Shown here: positions 34,671-42,456 of the stretch, piece after piece
Layout: every line of letters begins with the position of its first letter
Numbering within the stretch: position 1 is the first letter of the stretch
NCBI RefSeq assembly: GCF_029635795.1
Contig: NZ_CP114280.1
Coordinates: 4,216,001 to 4,280,000, forward strand
DNA from: Dickeya lacustris
GTDB lineage: Bacteria > Pseudomonadota > Gammaproteobacteria > Enterobacterales > Enterobacteriaceae
DNA length: 64,000 bases
Reading direction: 5' to 3'
Translations under genes and position numbers: made by a program
The notes under the pieces: model-generated
Databases searched by the model: none
Told to the model about the DNA's origin: nothing
The model's input: the letters and a program-made list of their open reading frames with translations, nothing else

Positions 34671-36233
34671 TTAACGCAAGCGCCAGCGGTTGAGGCGCTG
34701 TTCTGCCCACGCCATAAGGTGATAAAACAGCGCGCTGATAAGCGCTATCAATATCACCCCGGCAATCACCCGCTCGGACTGAAACAGTTGTTGGGCGCGG
34801 ATCAGCAGGCTGCCGAGTCCATCGCCGGAGGCGATAAAATAGTCGGCACCAATCGCCCCCACCCAGGCATGCATTAACGACAGGCGCAACCCGGCAAACA
34901 GCGCGGGCCACATGGCAGGCAGCGTCAAATAACGCTGGCGCTGCCAAAAGCCGAGCCGCAATACCCGCGCGGTTTCCTCAAGGGCGACCGGTCTGGCGCG
35001 CATGCCCTGCTGACCGGCCAGCAGCAGCGGGAAAAACGCCGACAGGGCGATGAAGGCGATACAGGCCCGTTCAGATAACCCAAACCAGGCGGTGAGCAGC
35101 GGCAGCCAGGCAAACAGCGCCACGCCGCGCAGCGCGCTGAGTAGCGGCGTCAGTAATCTATCGGCAACGGTGTAGCGCCCCAGCACGCAACCGAGCAGGC
35201 AACCGGCGCTTGCCCCCAGCATAAAGCCTGCCAGCGTGCGCGTCAGGCTGGTCGTCAGTGCCGCTTCCCAGCCATTCTCAGGGGTAAACAGGGCCGCCAG
35301 CACCACGCTGGGCGCAGGCAGAAAGGCGTTCGCGCGCGGGTCTTGTGCGCCAGCCAGTTGCCACAGCAGGCACAATAGTGCTGGCAGAATCCAGCCGATG
35401 AATCTGGCGGCGGCAGGGGCGGTGTCGTGGCGTTGCCCGGGCGCAGGCGGCGGCCAGAAAATCCAGCGCCGTTCCAGTTTGCGCAGCAGGTGCTCACCGG
35501 CGAGGCCAAATGCGCCAATCACCACAATACACACCAGCACCCCATCGAGCATAAACAGCTGGCGGCTTTGTACCAGCAGATAGCCCAACCCTTCGCTGGA
35601 GGCGAGCAATTCCACCGCCATCAGCGAAACCCAGCCTTGTGAAAAAGCCAGCCGTACGCCGGTCATCAGATGGGGCAGCATCACCGGCAGCGTGAGTCGG
35701 CGCAGCCGCGTCCACCAGCGCAGTTGCAGGGTACGGGCGATTTCATGCAGGGCGCGCGGCGTTTGCTGGATGCCACTGCACACGCACAACGTCATCGGAA
35801 TGCTGACGGCTTTAATCAGCACCGTCATTTTCAGCGCTTCGCCGATGCCGAGCGTGAGCATCAGCAGCGGCAGCCATGCCAGCGTTGGCGTTTGCGCCAG
35901 CACGTTAAACAGCGGCATCACCGCGCGCTCAAGCGTTCGGCTCAGGCCCAGCAGCATCCCTAACGCCAGCCCGAGCAGGATGCCGCCCAGCAGCCCGCAG
36001 GCCAGCCGCAGCAGGCTAATCCACAATTGCGCTGCCAGCTCTTGTGGCACCAGGGTCGCCGCGCTCTCTATCACGGTAAGCGGCGAGGGCAGCACCAGCA
36101 CCGACATCCAACCGTAATGGCTGGTCAGCGCCCAGAGCGTCAGCAGCATGAGCGGCATTAACAGCGGCAGCGCGCGCATCATCAGCGCAACGCGCGCCAT
36201 CGGCTCATCCAGCGAGAGGTGTGTGGATTGCAT
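34671..36233 (-). CDS. Double-domain ABC permease (fused BPD modules), copy 1
   Basis: The 520-residue inner-membrane protein consists of two complete permease modules in tandem. Each has about six helices and its own ATPase-contacting EAA loop: EIARTLQLRWWTRLRRL near residue 165 and EETARVLRLGFWQRQRYL near 420. Each resembles SsuC/TauC of sulfonate and taurine importers. Double permeases of this sort are known for aryl-sulfate-ester systems (AtsB of Pseudomonas, from memory). It follows exbD by 13 bp, so it seems co-transcribed with the TonB genes. No ATPase gene is nearby; the closest compatible one is at 55688-56506. A paralogue is at 56503-58107. Substrate unknown. Confidence 0.88.
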   Translation of the reverse strand: MQSTHLSLDEPMARVALMMRALPLLMPLMLLTLWALTSHYGWMSVLVLPSPLTVIESAATLVPQELAAQLWISLLRLACGLLGGILLGLALGMLLGLSRTLERAVMPLFNVLAQTPTLAWLPLLMLTLGIGEALKMTVLIKAVSIPMTLCVCSGIQQTPRALHEIARTLQLRWWTRLRRLTLPVMLPHLMTGVRLAFSQGWVSLMAVELLASSEGLGYLLVQSRQLFMLDGVLVCIVVIGAFGLAGEHLLRKLERRWIFWPPPAPGQRHDTAPAAARFIGWILPALLCLLWQLAGAQDPRANAFLPAPSVVLAALFTPENGWEAALTTSLTRTLAGFMLGASAGCLLGCVLGRYTVADRLLTPLLSALRGVALFAWLPLLTAWFGLSERACIAFIALSAFFPLLLAGQQGMRARPVALEETARVLRLGFWQRQRYLTLPAMWPALFAGLRLSLMHAWVGAIGADYFIASGDGLGSLLIRAQQLFQSERVIAGVILIALISALFYHLMAWAEQRLNRWRLR

Positions 36234-36246
36234 GGCGTCCAGACCG

Positions 36247-36654
36247 TTATTTATGGGTTAACAGTGACAAACGGTGGACGCCCGCGTGTTCGAGGCTCGC
36301 CAGTAAGGTGGCGACCTCGCTGTAGCGCACCGCTTCATCGGCTTGCACCTGTACCGGCTGTTCGGTATTCGCGGCATTGAGCTGTGCAAGGCGTTGCGCC
36401 AGCGCTTCGCGCGTGACCGGCTCACTGTCGATGAATAACTGTTGCGAGGCATCCAGGCTTATCACCAGCGGGCGCAGTGATTCAGCCGGGGCGACCGCGC
36501 CGGTTTTGGGCAGGCGAATCGGGATGCTGTTGGTCAGCATCGGCGCGGTGACGATAAACACCACCAACAGCACCAGCATCACATCCACCAGCGGCGTGAT
36601 ATTCATTTCACTCATCACGTCATCGTTATCATGGGAAGTAAAGGCCATTGTCAT
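36247..36654 (-). CDS. exbD: ExbD-like proton-channel subunit
   Basis: The 135-residue protein has a short cytoplasmic N-terminus, one membrane helix with the essential Asp in ITPLVDVMLVLLVVFIV (Asp24), and a periplasmic domain ending LLTHK. With ExbB it uses the proton gradient to power TonB. Its ATG overlaps the exbB stop by four bases (ATGA). It is a dedicated copy rather than the housekeeping exbBD, judged from the tonB-exbB-exbD order next to one receptor gene. Confidence 0.93.
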   Translation of the reverse strand: MTMAFTSHDNDDVMSEMNITPLVDVMLVLLVVFIVTAPMLTNSIPIRLPKTGAVAPAESLRPLVISLDASQQLFIDSEPVTREALAQRLAQLNAANTEQPVQVQADEAVRYSEVATLLASLEHAGVHRLSLLTHK

Positions 36655-37367
36655 ACCACCTCGCGAATCGCGGTTACGGAATAGGCGCTGGCGGGTGGCT
36701 CCGGCGTGAAAATCTGCTGTTGTGCCAGGCTGTAGATGTCGTGGGCAAAATCATCCATGTCCGCGACCTCACGCTTGAGCTGGCGTAAAAAATAGTTGTA
36801 GATAAGTACCGCCGGAACTGCCACGGCAATCCCAATACCGGTGGCGACCAGCGCATTACCGATAGGGCCTGCCACGGTATCGAGACTGGCCGAACCGGAC
36901 TGGCTAATGGTGTGCAGCGCCGCCATGATGCCCCAGACCGTGCCGAACAAACCGATAAAAGGAGAGGTGGTGCCGATACTGGCCAGCACCGCCAGGCCGT
37001 TTTCCAGCGCCCGACGTTCGCGCTGGATCTGCTGCTGTAGCGCGCGCTCGACCTGATCTTGCCATTGGGCGGCGGGCGCAATGTGCGCTTTGCACCGCGC
37101 CAGCACCGCCTCGACTGCACGGGCCAGATTCGCCAGCGCGCCGGGCGGCGTCAGGGCCGACGGTGTGGCATCATCACCGCTCGGTGTGGCAGGCGCGAAA
37201 TAGTCCTGTTGCCAGAAAAGCTGGCGGAACTGGCGGTTATATTGCCGCAGGCGGCGGTATTGCAGCAGTTTCAGTAAGCCGACTGACCAACTGAGTATGG
37301 AAAAAAACAGCAGCAACAGCATCACGCCCCCTTCCGGGGAGAGCACAGAGAAATGAGCGAAAGTCAT
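36651..37367 (-). CDS. exbB: ExbB-like (MotA/TolQ/ExbB) proton-channel subunit
   Basis: The 238-residue protein has three membrane helices: one N-terminal (VMLLLLFFSILSWSV), then a cytoplasmic loop, then two paired (IGTTSPFIGLFGTVWGIM and IGIAVAVPAVLIYNYF). These are the family marks of ExbB/TolQ. The start MTFAHFSVLSPEGG at 37367 follows the tonB stop by eight bases, whereas the longer frame from 37415 would overlap tonB and adds a non-family tail. It partners ExbD and the TonB encoded next to it. Confidence 0.93.
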   Translation of the reverse strand: MTFAHFSVLSPEGGVMLLLLFFSILSWSVGLLKLLQYRRLRQYNRQFRQLFWQQDYFAPATPSGDDATPSALTPPGALANLARAVEAVLARCKAHIAPAAQWQDQVERALQQQIQRERRALENGLAVLASIGTTSPFIGLFGTVWGIMAALHTISQSGSASLDTVAGPIGNALVATGIGIAVAVPAVLIYNYFLRQLKREVADMDDFAHDIYSLAQQQIFTPEPPASAYSVTAIREVV

Positions 37368-37375
37368 AGCAGTCC

Positions 37376-38245
37376 TTATGAGTTCAGAGTGAAATCGATG
37401 GGCACGACCACCCAACCGGTTTCCGGTGTGTCGCCCCGGCGAGCCGGAACAAATGACCAGTGCTGCACCGCTTGTCGGGCGGCGTCATCCAGCGCCGGAT
37501 AGCCGCTGGAACGCTGGAGTTCGATAGCCTGCACCTTGCCGTCTGCGCGCACCTGCACATGAAGCCACACCGTGCCCTCCCAGCCGCGATTAATGGCGAC
37601 GTCCGGGTAAGCCGGTGCGGGGTTACGTAAGTACGCGGCGCTGGCAGACGGCGGCGTGAGCGGCGCGCTGGCCGGTGCTGAGCTCACCGGCGCGCTGGCG
37701 GCGGCGAGAGGGGTTGCCGCAGGCGTTGCGCTGCTGCGAGCGACCGGCGCGCGGCTCTCCGGTGTGGTTTTGCGCGGTTTGGCCGGTTTTGCCTGCCTGG
37801 GCGCGGGCGGCGGTGTTTGCGCCAGCGTATCCACCACCGGTGGTGTGACCGGGGTAACATCGGCAGGCTCCGGTGTTTCGGCGGCGGTGGTCTCAATCGG
37901 TGGTGCGGGTGCAGCGGCTGGCGGTGTGACCGGCGACGGGGCGGGTTCTGCCGGGGCGCTGGCGGCAAATTCAATCACCACCGGGAGCGGGCGTGGTGCG
38001 GTAACGGGTTCAGGCGGCTGGCGCAACAGTAATGCGCCTATCAGCGCACCATGCAGCGCTAACGCCAGCGCCAGCATCAGCACGGTGTCCCGGCGGCGTG
38101 CGCGTATGGGCGCAGGGCCAGGAGTGTGCGGGGTGTTGTGCCAGCCGAAGGGCTGCACCGTGACGGTCTGTCGGCGCGGCGCGTTATCCACCGGCGGCGT
38201 CGGCCAGTGGCGACGGGGCTCTGCGGCGAGCAGGGAATAGGTCAT
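37376..38245 (-). CDS. tonB: TonB-family energy transducer
   Basis: The 289-residue protein has a membrane anchor (TVLMLALALALHGALIGALL, about residues 50-70). A long Pro/Ala/Thr-rich periplasm-spanning stretch rich in TPPV and APAPP repeats follows. The C-terminal TonB domain (LRNPAPAYPDVAINRGWEGTVWLH, then QRSSGYPALDDAARQAVQHWSF) contacts receptor TonB boxes. It starts at ATG 38245 (MTYSLLAA), and the longer frame from 38359 is not needed. It heads the minus-strand operon and is divergent from the binding-protein and receptor genes it presumably serves. Confidence 0.93.
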   Translation of the reverse strand: MTYSLLAAEPRRHWPTPPVDNAPRRQTVTVQPFGWHNTPHTPGPAPIRARRRDTVLMLALALALHGALIGALLLRQPPEPVTAPRPLPVVIEFAASAPAEPAPSPVTPPAAAPAPPIETTAAETPEPADVTPVTPPVVDTLAQTPPPAPRQAKPAKPRKTTPESRAPVARSSATPAATPLAAASAPVSSAPASAPLTPPSASAAYLRNPAPAYPDVAINRGWEGTVWLHVQVRADGKVQAIELQRSSGYPALDDAARQAVQHWSFVPARRGDTPETGWVVVPIDFTLNS

Positions 38246-38879
38246 GATGGTATGGCTCCTCAAACAAAACAGGATCTGGCAGGTTGCATTACGCGTTACC
38301 TGTAAAAAACGATAACCACCCAAGGCCGTTATCTGTCTGTTGCTATCGATGGCGGGCATCGATAGGGCGTTAAAAACAGTGTTACAAAAATCAGTGTCCG
38401 AAAATAAGCATTCAAAAATCAGTGTTCGCGAATTCGGCTGAGTGTTAACGGGGTTAATCTAACGTATTTAACCCGGTGCATTTAATTTCATGTTTCTTCG
38501 AAAACATAAAATGAAATACCCTGGCAATTCTTAATCAGAAAATTGTCATGTCAATGGTTATATATTGCTATCGATATGCGCGTATTCGCTATTTATTTTA
38601 TTTTTCTTGCTGAGTGAAAATAGCCCCGCTGCGGTATTGCACCGGACTTACCCTAATGGTGAAGGTGAAAAGAAGGCTAATGCATCATCAGCATAGTTTT
38701 TTTGCGCCCGCTGCATAGTGCGCGCAATGGCTGAATTGCCTGCCTTAGCGATTTTATGCGTATACAAAAAACATTTTTATATTAGTCAGCCCGCTTACCA
38801 GTCGTTAAATATTTTCCGGGTAAGGCCCAAAACAGGTGGGTAATTATTTTTACGCGAATTTTATGCCGGGGGAAGGGTA
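38246..38879. promoter_or_regulatory. Divergent control region, tonB operon / binding-protein-receptor operon
   Basis: No gene is seen in this 634-bp AT-rich gap. It has a direct repeat CAAAAATCAGTGT (38385-38397 and 38413-38425). It also has an imperfect palindrome at 38485-38517 whose centre reads ATGTTT-CTTCGA-AAACAT and whose outer arms are ATTTCAT and ATGAAAT. The palindrome is the best candidate regulator site. It does not match the Fur box well enough to name it. Confidence 0.5.
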
Positions 38880-38920
38880 ATGCAATTAACGGTAATGCAG
38901 TCAATGATAATGCAATCAAT
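38876..38920 (+). repeat. 15-bp triple repeat across the binding-protein start
   Basis: The units GGTAATGCAATTAAC, GGTAATGCAGTCAAT and GATAATGCAATCAAT lie head to tail at 38876-38890, 38891-38905 and 38906-38920. Each carries an in-frame ATG (38880, 38895, 38910), and a further ATG follows at 38922, so the number of repeats sets the number of usable start codons. Confidence 0.85.
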
Positions 38921-39969
38921 AATGGAACACAGAAAAACGGGCGGCATCACCAAAAGAAGACGCCGTTTGCCGGTTATCAGCCTGATAATCACCCTTCTGC
39001 TAATGGCGTTGCTGGGGTCGCGCACGGTGCAGGCGGCCGGAGCGAGTGAGATTCGTATCGCGGTATCCGATATCGGGGCGGGCAACCAGCCCAGCGGCGG
39101 CGGGCTGATTGACTTGATCTATAGCCAAAAACGCCTGGAGCGGGAGTTTGGCCGCGACGGTATCAGCATTCGCTGGCTGTTTATCAAAGGCGCGGGCCCG
39201 GTGATTAACGAAGGGTTCGCCAACCATCAAATCGATATGGCTTATCTGGGGGATCTGGCGAGTATTATTGGCCGTTCGCGCGGTCTGGACTCAACGGTTA
39301 TCGGCGCGGCGGCGCGCGGAGTGAACCACTATCTGGCGGTGGCGCGCGGTTCGTCGATTCATCGGCTGGAAGACCTGAAAGGCAAGCGGGTGGCGCTGTT
39401 TCGCGGTACGGCGGCTGAATTGTCGTTTGTCACCGCCCTGCGCGCGCGCGGGCTCACGGAAGCTGACATGAAAATCATTAATCTTGATTTTACTGCCGCC
39501 AGCGCTGCGTTGGCGGCCGGTCATATCGATGCCACCTGGGGCGGCAGCAATACGCTGGCGTTGCGCGATAAAGGGCTGGCGGATATTGCTATTTCAACGC
39601 GTGATTTACAAGGGGCCGGGCAATTGGCCGGGTTTATTTTAATTGATGGTGCATTTGCCCGGCAGAACCCGGATATATTGGCCAGAATTATTAAAGTACA
39701 AAAAGAGGCTGCGCAGTGGGCCGGTCAGCCGGAAAATCGCGATGAATATATTCAGCGGCTGGCGGCGCAGTCCGGTTATCCCGAAAAATTATTACGTGAA
39801 GATCTGGCAGATGCACCGCTGGCACGGCTGTTATCGCCCGAGCTGGATTCTGGTTTTGTCGCCACCATTAAAAATTCGGTTGCATTTAGCCTATGAAGCA
39901 AAATTAATTCGCCAGCCCTTTTCCGTGGATGACTGGTTTAATCACGCCTTCTTAACGCGCCAGCCTTAA
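38880..39969 (+). CDS. SsuA/TauA/AtsR-like substrate-binding protein with 3' frameshift
   Basis: As read, the frame runs 38880-39896 (338 residues). It has a signal sequence (LPVISLIITLLLMALLGSRTVQA) after a repeat-encoded leader, and a type 2 binding-protein fold (IRWLFIKGAGPVINEGFANHQ, DMAYLGDLASIIGRS, DLKGKRVALFRGTAAE). It is a paralogue of the protein at 58372-59460. The last residues, NSVAFSL, end early. Dropping one T of the TTT at 39885-39887 would continue as ALAYEAKLIRQPFSVDDWF... to TAA 39967-39969 and align with AFAVDDW of the paralogue. About 24 C-terminal residues are therefore lost or a base is miscalled. Substrate inferred as a sulfonate, sulfate ester or related anion. Confidence 0.83.
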
Positions 39970-40065
39970 TTATCATCGCGCTATTACTGTTATTGACTGT
40001 TATTGATTTTTATTTGTTGCCGTGTGCGCACGGCAATCGTTCGACTTTTTTTAAACGGGGTGGGT

Positions 40066-42447
40066 ATGCGTAATCAACAATCTTTTCTGCGGCGTGTTTT
40101 TTTTAAACCATCACTGCTGACACAATCGCTTTTTAAACACCCGGCGCGCTGGCAATACCCGGTACTGTTTAGCTCGGTATTGGCCATGCCCGGTTTTGCA
40201 CAGGCGGCATCGCCCGCCACACCGGACACAGCGACGACCGTGGCCGCCGCCACGCAAGGCGAGAACGCCGCCAGCGCCACAACGCCGAAAGCCGTTCCGT
40301 TGAAAGCCGTGCAGTTAACGCGCGTGCAGGTCAATGCCCAGCGCCGTCAGGCGCAACAGCAGACGACGCTGGCCTCGGTGGTGGAGGGCAAAACGCTCGA
40401 GCAAGACCGACTCTATCGCTTTGAGGATGTGTCGCAGGAAGTGACCGGGCTGGATATCGCCGCTGCCGATGCGCTCGACACCCGGGTGACGATTCGCGGC
40501 ATTGGCGACGGCGGCGGCAGCGAAATCAATATCGGAATGCCAAGCAGCGTCGGGTTGTTTTTAGACGGAGTGTACCTGTCGCGCCCTGGCATGTTGTCCA
40601 ACGACTTGTTAGATATCGACTCGCTCAGTGTGCTCAAAGGGCCGCAGGGCACGCTGTATGGCTTTAACACCACCGGCGGCGCGGCGGAGATTCGCAGCCG
40701 TAAACCGACCTTCACCCCGCAGGCCTCGCTGGAGCAGTCGTTCGGCCAGCGCGGTTATGTGCAATCGAAACTGATGGCCTCCGGGCCGCTTGGCGGAGAT
40801 TGGGCCGGGCGCATTAATCTGTCGCACACCGAGAAGGGCGGCTATGTCGAAAACGTGCAAAGTGGCCACCAGTTGGGCGGCAGCAACAGTAATGGCGTGC
40901 GCGTGCAGGCGTTGTACCAGCCGGACGAGGCGTTTAGCCTGCGCATCATCGGTGATTACAGCGATGCGACCAGTTACCCGGTGCTGTCTCTGGTTGACAG
41001 CTACCCGGTGGGCGGCGTGGATCAATTTCGTACCCGGGCGGCAGCGGTTGGGGCGCAAGTGGTGGCGGGAAGCCAGGTGGCGCTGGATGATGAAACCAAA
41101 AACCGCGTGGCGCAGGGCGGCGGCTCGGTGGAAGCCAACTGGCGACTGGCTAACGGCTATACCCTGAATTCGCTGACATCGCTGCGTTATTTCCGCTTTT
41201 TACCGACCACTGCCGATGGCCTGAGTATTCCGCTCTATCATGACAGCGGTGCCGATGTGCATGACCGCACCTGGGGGCAGCGTTTCTGGGTGGATTCGCC
41301 CAAAGGCGGCGTGGCGGAGTATTCCTTTGGCGTTGATTACTGGGGCGAGAACCTCGACACCTTTGCCCATGACCATTACTACAATAACGCGCGCGTCACC
41401 CGCTGGTATGGCAATACCAGCAACACCGGCAAATTCGTGCAGCGTATCGGCGAGCTGGAAGATTCCGTCTATTCCGCATTTGCGCGCAGCACCTGGCATT
41501 TGGGCGACCAGTTTGACCTGACGACCGGCGTGCGCGAAACCTACGAGAAGAAGAGCGGGGCGTTTCGCCGCATCAACAAAAACGACTTTGACTCCGGCAA
41601 CCTGTCGCAGACGAATCACCTGCCTTCGGCCACCGTTAGCCTCAACTGGTATGCCACGCCCAATATCACGCCGTATCTGACGCTGGCGTATGCCGAGAAA
41701 GCCGGTGGGCTGAATATTTCATCGGGTGCGGTCAAACAGGCGGGCATCGACAGCCTGTACATCAAGCCTGAGAAAACCCGCGCCGCCGAACTGGGGGTAA
41801 AAACCCACTGGTGGCAGCGTCGGCTGGAGTGGAACACGGCATTGTTCTGGAGTGAGGTCAGCGATTTCCAGACCACCGCGTACGATGAAGAGACATTAAG
41901 CAGCTATCTGGTCAATGCCGGGAAATTCCGCTCGCGCGGCGTGGAATCGCAACTGGCTGTACACCCCACCGACGGGCTGACCCTGAGCCTCAACGGTACG
42001 CTGCTGGATGCGCGTTATCTGGATTTTCGTAATGCCAAATGCCCGGCGGAGGTGACGCTGGCGGCAAACCCACCGGCATCCTGCGACCTGAGCGGAGAGC
42101 GGGTGTTTAGCTCACCGCGACTGACCTATAACGCCCGTATCCGCTATGAGTGGCAGGCGCTTGATAATCTACAGGCGTTTGTCGCCGGGCGCTGGTCATG
42201 GCGCAGCGAGGCCTTTGGTACGGTGGAGAATTCTGACTTCACGCGCATCCCTGCCTATGGAGTGCTGAACCTCTCAACCGGGGTGAGCGGTAAGCAGAAC
42301 AACCACACCTGGCGCGCCACGCTGTGGCTGAATAATGCGCTGGATAAAACCTATTACCGCACGATTAAAGCTGGCGATTACGGCTCGGCCTATGGCGCGC
42401 TGGGGGAGCCTCGCACCGTGGGGGTGACACTGGGTTACGACTTCTAA
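40066..42447 (+). CDS. TonB-dependent outer-membrane receptor
   Basis: The 793-residue protein has a long signal region ending near MPGFAQA. A plug domain follows (VTIRGIGDGGGSE, SVGLFLDGVYLSRPG, LKGPQGTLYGFNTTGGAAEIRS, about residues 130-230). The C-terminal 22-strand barrel ends in the aromatic signature VTLGYDF. The plug resembles the broad FecA/sphingomonad-type receptors and SftP, a sulfate-ester receptor of Pseudomonas (recall), more than siderophore receptors. It is placed between a binding protein of an organosulfur-type importer and a lyase-like exported enzyme, with tonB-exbBD divergent. Ligand unknown: a sulfated or pectin-derived molecule is plausible. Confidence 0.9.
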   Translation: MRNQQSFLRRVFFKPSLLTQSLFKHPARWQYPVLFSSVLAMPGFAQAASPATPDTATTVAAATQGENAASATTPKAVPLKAVQLTRVQVNAQRRQAQQQTTLASVVEGKTLEQDRLYRFEDVSQEVTGLDIAAADALDTRVTIRGIGDGGGSEINIGMPSSVGLFLDGVYLSRPGMLSNDLLDIDSLSVLKGPQGTLYGFNTTGGAAEIRSRKPTFTPQASLEQSFGQRGYVQSKLMASGPLGGDWAGRINLSHTEKGGYVENVQSGHQLGGSNSNGVRVQALYQPDEAFSLRIIGDYSDATSYPVLSLVDSYPVGGVDQFRTRAAAVGAQVVAGSQVALDDETKNRVAQGGGSVEANWRLANGYTLNSLTSLRYFRFLPTTADGLSIPLYHDSGADVHDRTWGQRFWVDSPKGGVAEYSFGVDYWGENLDTFAHDHYYNNARVTRWYGNTSNTGKFVQRIGELEDSVYSAFARSTWHLGDQFDLTTGVRETYEKKSGAFRRINKNDFDSGNLSQTNHLPSATVSLNWYATPNITPYLTLAYAEKAGGLNISSGAVKQAGIDSLYIKPEKTRAAELGVKTHWWQRRLEWNTALFWSEVSDFQTTAYDEETLSSYLVNAGKFRSRGVESQLAVHPTDGLTLSLNGTLLDARYLDFRNAKCPAEVTLAANPPASCDLSGERVFSSPRLTYNARIRYEWQALDNLQAFVAGRWSWRSEAFGTVENSDFTRIPAYGVLNLSTGVSGKQNNHTWRATLWLNNALDKTYYRTIKAGDYGSAYGALGEPRTVGVTLGYDF

Positions 42448-42456
42448 GGAGCGGGC

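Noticed and set aside
36651..37415. Longer ExbB starting at 37415
   Set aside because: The added residues overlap the end of tonB and are not family-like; ATG 37367 gives the normal N-terminus.
38485..38517. Fur box controlling the tonB/receptor operons
   Set aside because: The palindrome does not fit the GATAAT-based Fur consensus, and no siderophore genes are present.
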